Assembly: GCF_014648855.1 (NCBI RefSeq)
Contig: NZ_BMRX01000006.1
Coordinates: 1-64,000 of the forward strand
Reading direction: 5' to 3'
DNA: 64,000 nucleotides
Source of the DNA: Streptomyces parvulus
GTDB taxonomy: Bacteria > Actinomycetota > Actinomycetes > Streptomycetales > Streptomycetaceae
Under the pieces are notes generated by a model that searched no databases, was not told the origin of the DNA, and saw only the letters and a list, made by a program, of their open reading frames with translations. Made by a program: the position numbers and the translations under genes. Shown here piece after piece: positions 61,512 through 64,000 of this stretch (position 1 is the first letter of the stretch; each line of letters begins with the position of its first letter).

Positions 61512-62597
61512 ATGTCCTCCGCACTGACCGATCTCTTCCCGTACCCGATCGTGCAGGCGCCGATGGCGGGCGGCGTCTCGGTGCCGCGGCTCGCCGCCGC
61601 GGTCTGCGAGGCGGGCGGGCTGGGCTTCCTGGCCGCCGGGTACAAGACCGCGGACGGGATGTACCAGGAGATCAAGGAGCTGCGCGGGCTGACCGCGCGC
61701 CCCTTCGGCGTCAACCTCTTCATGCCGCAGCCCGAGACGCCCGACCCGGCGGCCGTCGGCGTGTACGCCCACCAGCTGGCCGGTGAGGCCGCCTGGTACG
61801 AGACGGAGCTGGGCGACCCCGACAGCGGCCGGGACGACGGCTACGACACCAAGCTCGCGGTGCTGCTGGACAACCCGGTGCCGGTGGTCTCCTTCCACTT
61901 CGGCGTGCCGAGCGCCGAGGTCGTCGACTCCCTCCACCGGGTCGGCACCTTCGCCCTGGTCGCGGCGACCACCGCGGAGGAGGCCCGGGCCGTGGAGCGT
62001 TCCGGCGCCGACGCCGTGATCGCCCAGGGCGCCGAGGCCGGCGGCCACCAGGGCACCCACCGGGACAATCCGGAGACCGGCGGTTCGGGGACCGGCCTGC
62101 TGTCGCTGGTCGCCCAGGTACGGGAGGCGGTGAGCCTGCCCGTCGTCGCCGCCGGCGGCATCATGCGCGGCGGACAGATCGCGGCGGTCCTCGCGGCCGG
62201 CGCGAGCGCGGCCCAGCTGGGCACGGCCTTCCTCGCCACCCCCGAGTCCGGCGCGCACGACCTGCACAAGCAGGCGCTGACCAACCCCCTGTTCGTCCGC
62301 ACCGAACTGACCCGCGCCTTCTCCGGCCGCCCCGCCCGCGGCCTGGTCAACCGCTTCCTGCGCGAGCACGGCCCCTACGCCCCCGCCGCCTACCCGGACG
62401 TGCACCACCTCACCTCGCCCCTGCGCAAGGCCGCGGCGAAGGCCGGCGACGCGCAGGGCATGGCGCTGTGGGCCGGGCAGGGCCACCGCATGGCCCGGGA
62501 GCTGCCCGCCGGGCAGCTGGTGGAGGTCCTGGTGGCCGAACTCGCCGCCGCCGGGACAGCGTTGTCGCACTATGCGGCGGGAGGAGCCGGCCGATGA
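61512..62597 (+). CDS. Nitronate monooxygenase family FMN enzyme
   Basis: A 361-residue TIM-barrel flavoprotein: FPYPIVQAPMAGGVSVPRLAAAVCEAGGLGFLAAGYKT, PFGVNLFMPQ, then the catalytic-His block VIAQGAEAGGHQGTH and LPVVAAGGIMRGGQIAAVLAAGASAAQLGTAFLATPES. It oxidises nitronates (propionate-3-nitronate type) to aldehydes and nitrite. ATG 61512 lacks a clear Shine-Dalgarno; a weak CAACAT lies 6 nt upstream. Its stop overlaps the rsmE ATG. Confidence 0.92.
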   Translation: MSSALTDLFPYPIVQAPMAGGVSVPRLAAAVCEAGGLGFLAAGYKTADGMYQEIKELRGLTARPFGVNLFMPQPETPDPAAVGVYAHQLAGEAAWYETELGDPDSGRDDGYDTKLAVLLDNPVPVVSFHFGVPSAEVVDSLHRVGTFALVAATTAEEARAVERSGADAVIAQGAEAGGHQGTHRDNPETGGSGTGLLSLVAQVREAVSLPVVAAGGIMRGGQIAAVLAAGASAAQLGTAFLATPESGAHDLHKQALTNPLFVRTELTRAFSGRPARGLVNRFLREHGPYAPAAYPDVHHLTSPLRKAAAKAGDAQGMALWAGQGHRMARELPAGQLVEVLVAELAAAGTALSHYAAGGAGR

Positions 62598-63343
62598 CGG
62601 CACCGGTGTTCGTGGTCGACTCGCTCGGCCCGGCGGACCTGACGGCGGGGGAGTACGTCCTCGACGGGCCCGAGGGACGGCACGCCGTCTCCGTGAAGCG
62701 GCTGCGGGCCGGCGAGGACGTCGTCCTCACCGACGGCCGCGGACACTGGGCCGAGGGCGTGGTGAAGGCCGCCGAGGGCAAGGACCGCCTCGTCGTCATG
62801 GACCTGGAGACGGTCCAGGAGGAACCGCCCGAGCAGCCCCGGATCACCGTCGTCCAGGCCCTGCCCAAGGGCGACCGCGGCGAGCTGGCCGTGGAGACGA
62901 TGACCGAGGTCGGCGTCGACGCGATCGTGCCCTGGGCGGCGTCCCGGTGCATCACGCAGTGGAAGGGCGAGCGCGGCCTGAAGGCGCTCGGCAAGTGGCG
63001 GGCGACGGCCCGGGAGGCGGGCAAGCAGTCCCGCCGGGTCCGCTTCCCCGACGTCGCGGACGCGGCGACGAGCAAGCAGGTCGCCGCGCTCGTGGCCGCC
63101 GCCGACTTCGCCGCCGTACTCCACGAGAGCGGCGACGAGCCGCTGGCCGCGGCCGAACTCCCCGCCGCCGGCGACATCGTGCTGGTCGTCGGCCCCGAAG
63201 GCGGCGTCTCGCCCGAGGAGTTGGCCCTCTTCGCGGAGGCCGGCGCCCGGCCCTACCGCCTGGGGCGCAGCGTCCTGCGCACCTCCACCGCGGGCACCGC
63301 CGCGACCGCCGCCCTCCTGACCCGCACCGGCCGCTGGTCCTGA
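62594..63343 (+). CDS. rsmE: 16S rRNA m3U1498 methyltransferase RsmE
   Basis: A 249-residue SPOUT methyltransferase with an N-terminal PUA-like domain (GRHAVSVKRLRAGEDVVLTDGRG). The SPOUT knot follows: ITVVQALPKGDRGELAVETMTEVGVDAIVPWAASRCI, REAGKQSRRVRFP, VLVVGPEGGVSPEEL, LGRSVLRTSTAGTAATAALL. It methylates U1498 of 16S rRNA using SAM. Translationally coupled to the upstream flavoenzyme by an ATGA junction, and close to hrcA-dnaJ as in many bacteria. Confidence 0.95.
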   Translation: MTAPVFVVDSLGPADLTAGEYVLDGPEGRHAVSVKRLRAGEDVVLTDGRGHWAEGVVKAAEGKDRLVVMDLETVQEEPPEQPRITVVQALPKGDRGELAVETMTEVGVDAIVPWAASRCITQWKGERGLKALGKWRATAREAGKQSRRVRFPDVADAATSKQVAALVAAADFAAVLHESGDEPLAAAELPAAGDIVLVVGPEGGVSPEELALFAEAGARPYRLGRSVLRTSTAGTAATAALLTRTGRWS

Positions 63344-63423
63344 CGCGGCGTCCCGGCGGCCCGCCGCCACCGTGGCCGTATGCCCCCTACCGCCCGCCCC
63401 GCACCGGTGGGAAGCTGCCCTCC

Positions 63424-63936
63424 ATGGGGGCATTGAGGCGGATTTGGCGTGTGGCTCCGGTGGCCGTCGGCACGGTCGTCGCCGTCGGAGGTGTCGTCGC
63501 GTGCGAACCGGGCGGGCTCAGTTCCGCGACCGTCGCGTACACCACCGACCGGACCATGACACGTGAACTGGAGCGGCAGAAGGCCGACGTGCGGTGGCTC
63601 ACCTGCACCGCGAACACCGAGGGCGACGGCTCCACCGCGTCGCCGAGCGAGGAGACCGTCGCCTCCGTCGACTGCGACGGGGAGACCGACGACGGGAAGA
63701 AGATCACCGTCGACGGCAAGGTGACCCGCGTCGTCAACGGCGCCTGTGTGCGCGGCGACCTCAAGACCGAGGTGGACGGCAAGGAGTGGTTCCGGGTCGA
63801 GGGGCTGGGCGACTGCGACGCCACCAGCGCCCCCGCGGACCGCCCCTCGCAGCGGCAGCCCGGGCCCACCGTGACCGTGACCCGGACCATCTGGTGCCCG
63901 GACGACCCGCACTGCCGTCCGGTGGAGGGCAAATAG
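63424..63936 (+). CDS. Putative secreted lipoprotein of unknown function
   Basis: A 170-residue protein. The N-terminus is basic then hydrophobic (MGALRRIWRVAPVAVGTVVAVGGVVAC) with a lipobox VVAC, so lipidation at Cys27 is likely. The mature part has four further Cys before a Pro/Gln-rich stretch and a final pair (WCPDDPHC). It is Asp/Thr-rich and beta-like (VDCDGETDDGKKITVDGKVTRVVNGACVRGDLKTEVDGKEWFRVEGLGDC). Family not recognised. ATG 63424 follows GGGAAG at a slightly long distance. Confidence 0.75.
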   Translation: MGALRRIWRVAPVAVGTVVAVGGVVACEPGGLSSATVAYTTDRTMTRELERQKADVRWLTCTANTEGDGSTASPSEETVASVDCDGETDDGKKITVDGKVTRVVNGACVRGDLKTEVDGKEWFRVEGLGDCDATSAPADRPSQRQPGPTVTVTRTIWCPDDPHCRPVEGK

Positions 63937-64000
63937 CCCGCCGGGCCCGCGACCGGCAAGTGATCCAAACCTCTGTCGGCGGACTGCGCCGCTGCATAGG

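Noticed and set aside
63937..64000. tRNA or other RNA gene at the window end
   Set aside because: No cloverleaf could be formed; nothing recognisable in the last 64 bases.

Overview
The window is a stretch of high-GC actinobacterial chromosome that looks like Streptomyces. Nearly all wobble positions are G or C, GTG starts are common, and the gene order RNase E - rplU - rpmA - obg - proB - proA - nadD - rsfS - leuS - comEA/comEC - holA - rpsT - lepA - hemW - hrcA - dnaJ - nitronate monooxygenase - rsmE matches, from memory, the conserved core region of S. coelicolor around SCO2550-SCO2602. No rRNA, prophage or CRISPR array was seen. The only mobile DNA is one IS701-type element with an adjoining MITE-like element between holA and rpsT.

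Layout. 1-1.5 kb: the end of a hydrophobic repeat protein and a radical-SAM-associated protein (DUF2344). 1.7-8.2 kb: a very large RNase E/G, ribosomal proteins L21 and L27 behind a strong sigma-HrdB-type promoter, and the ribosome-assembly GTPase Obg. 8.3-19.8 kb: a cell-wall glycopolymer block with a GT4 glycosyltransferase, two giant GT2 plus CDP-glycerol-phosphotransferase (TagF-like) fusions in one minus-strand operon, a GalE-type epimerase and a membrane-anchored TagF-like protein. 20-30.5 kb: proline biosynthesis (proB, a small conserved gene, proA), two small one-pass membrane proteins sharing a cytoplasmic motif, an M48 membrane protease, two tiny membrane proteins, nadD, an LCP-family protein resembling PdtA, rsfS and a histidine phosphatase. 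30.5-31.5 kb: two identical tRNA-Ala(GGC) genes flanking a pair of zinc-ribbon mini-proteins. 31.5-34.4 kb: a NuoF-like/ferredoxin protein translationally coupled to a haem-b membrane protein. 34.5-37.8 kb: leuS behind a leucine leader-peptide attenuator. 38-47 kb: a coiled-coil membrane protein, DegV, ComEA, ComEC, arylamine N-acetyltransferase, a YceI fusion, a small acidic protein and DNA polymerase III delta. 47.2-49 kb: IS, MITE and repeats. 49-64 kb: rpsT, lepA, acyl-CoA ligase, a kinase/PP2C regulatory protein, hemW, DUF3097, an MBL hydrolase, CIRCE-hrcA-dnaJ, nitronate monooxygenase, rsmE and a lipoprotein.

How the genes fit together. Translation and ribosome assembly dominate (L21, L27, Obg, RsfS, S20, LepA, RsmE, LeuS, tRNA-Ala, RNase E). 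A second theme is the cell envelope: the TagF-like enzymes, glycosyltransferases and GalE could build an anionic wall polymer that the LCP protein would attach to peptidoglycan. A third is heat-shock control by HrcA on a clear CIRCE operator.

Most notable observations: (1) about eleven genes show a -10-like hexamer only 6-8 nt upstream of a start codon, suggesting leaderless transcripts; (2) a leaderless 12-residue leader peptide with three consecutive Leu codons followed by a U-tailed terminator ahead of leuS; (3) an IS whose CTAG target duplication coincides with the holA stop codon, nested against a MITE also flanked by CTAG; (4) a NuoF-like protein lacking one of the four N3-cluster cysteines, coupled to a bis-haem membrane protein; (5) a 53-bp perfect duplication of the 3' end of dnaJ.
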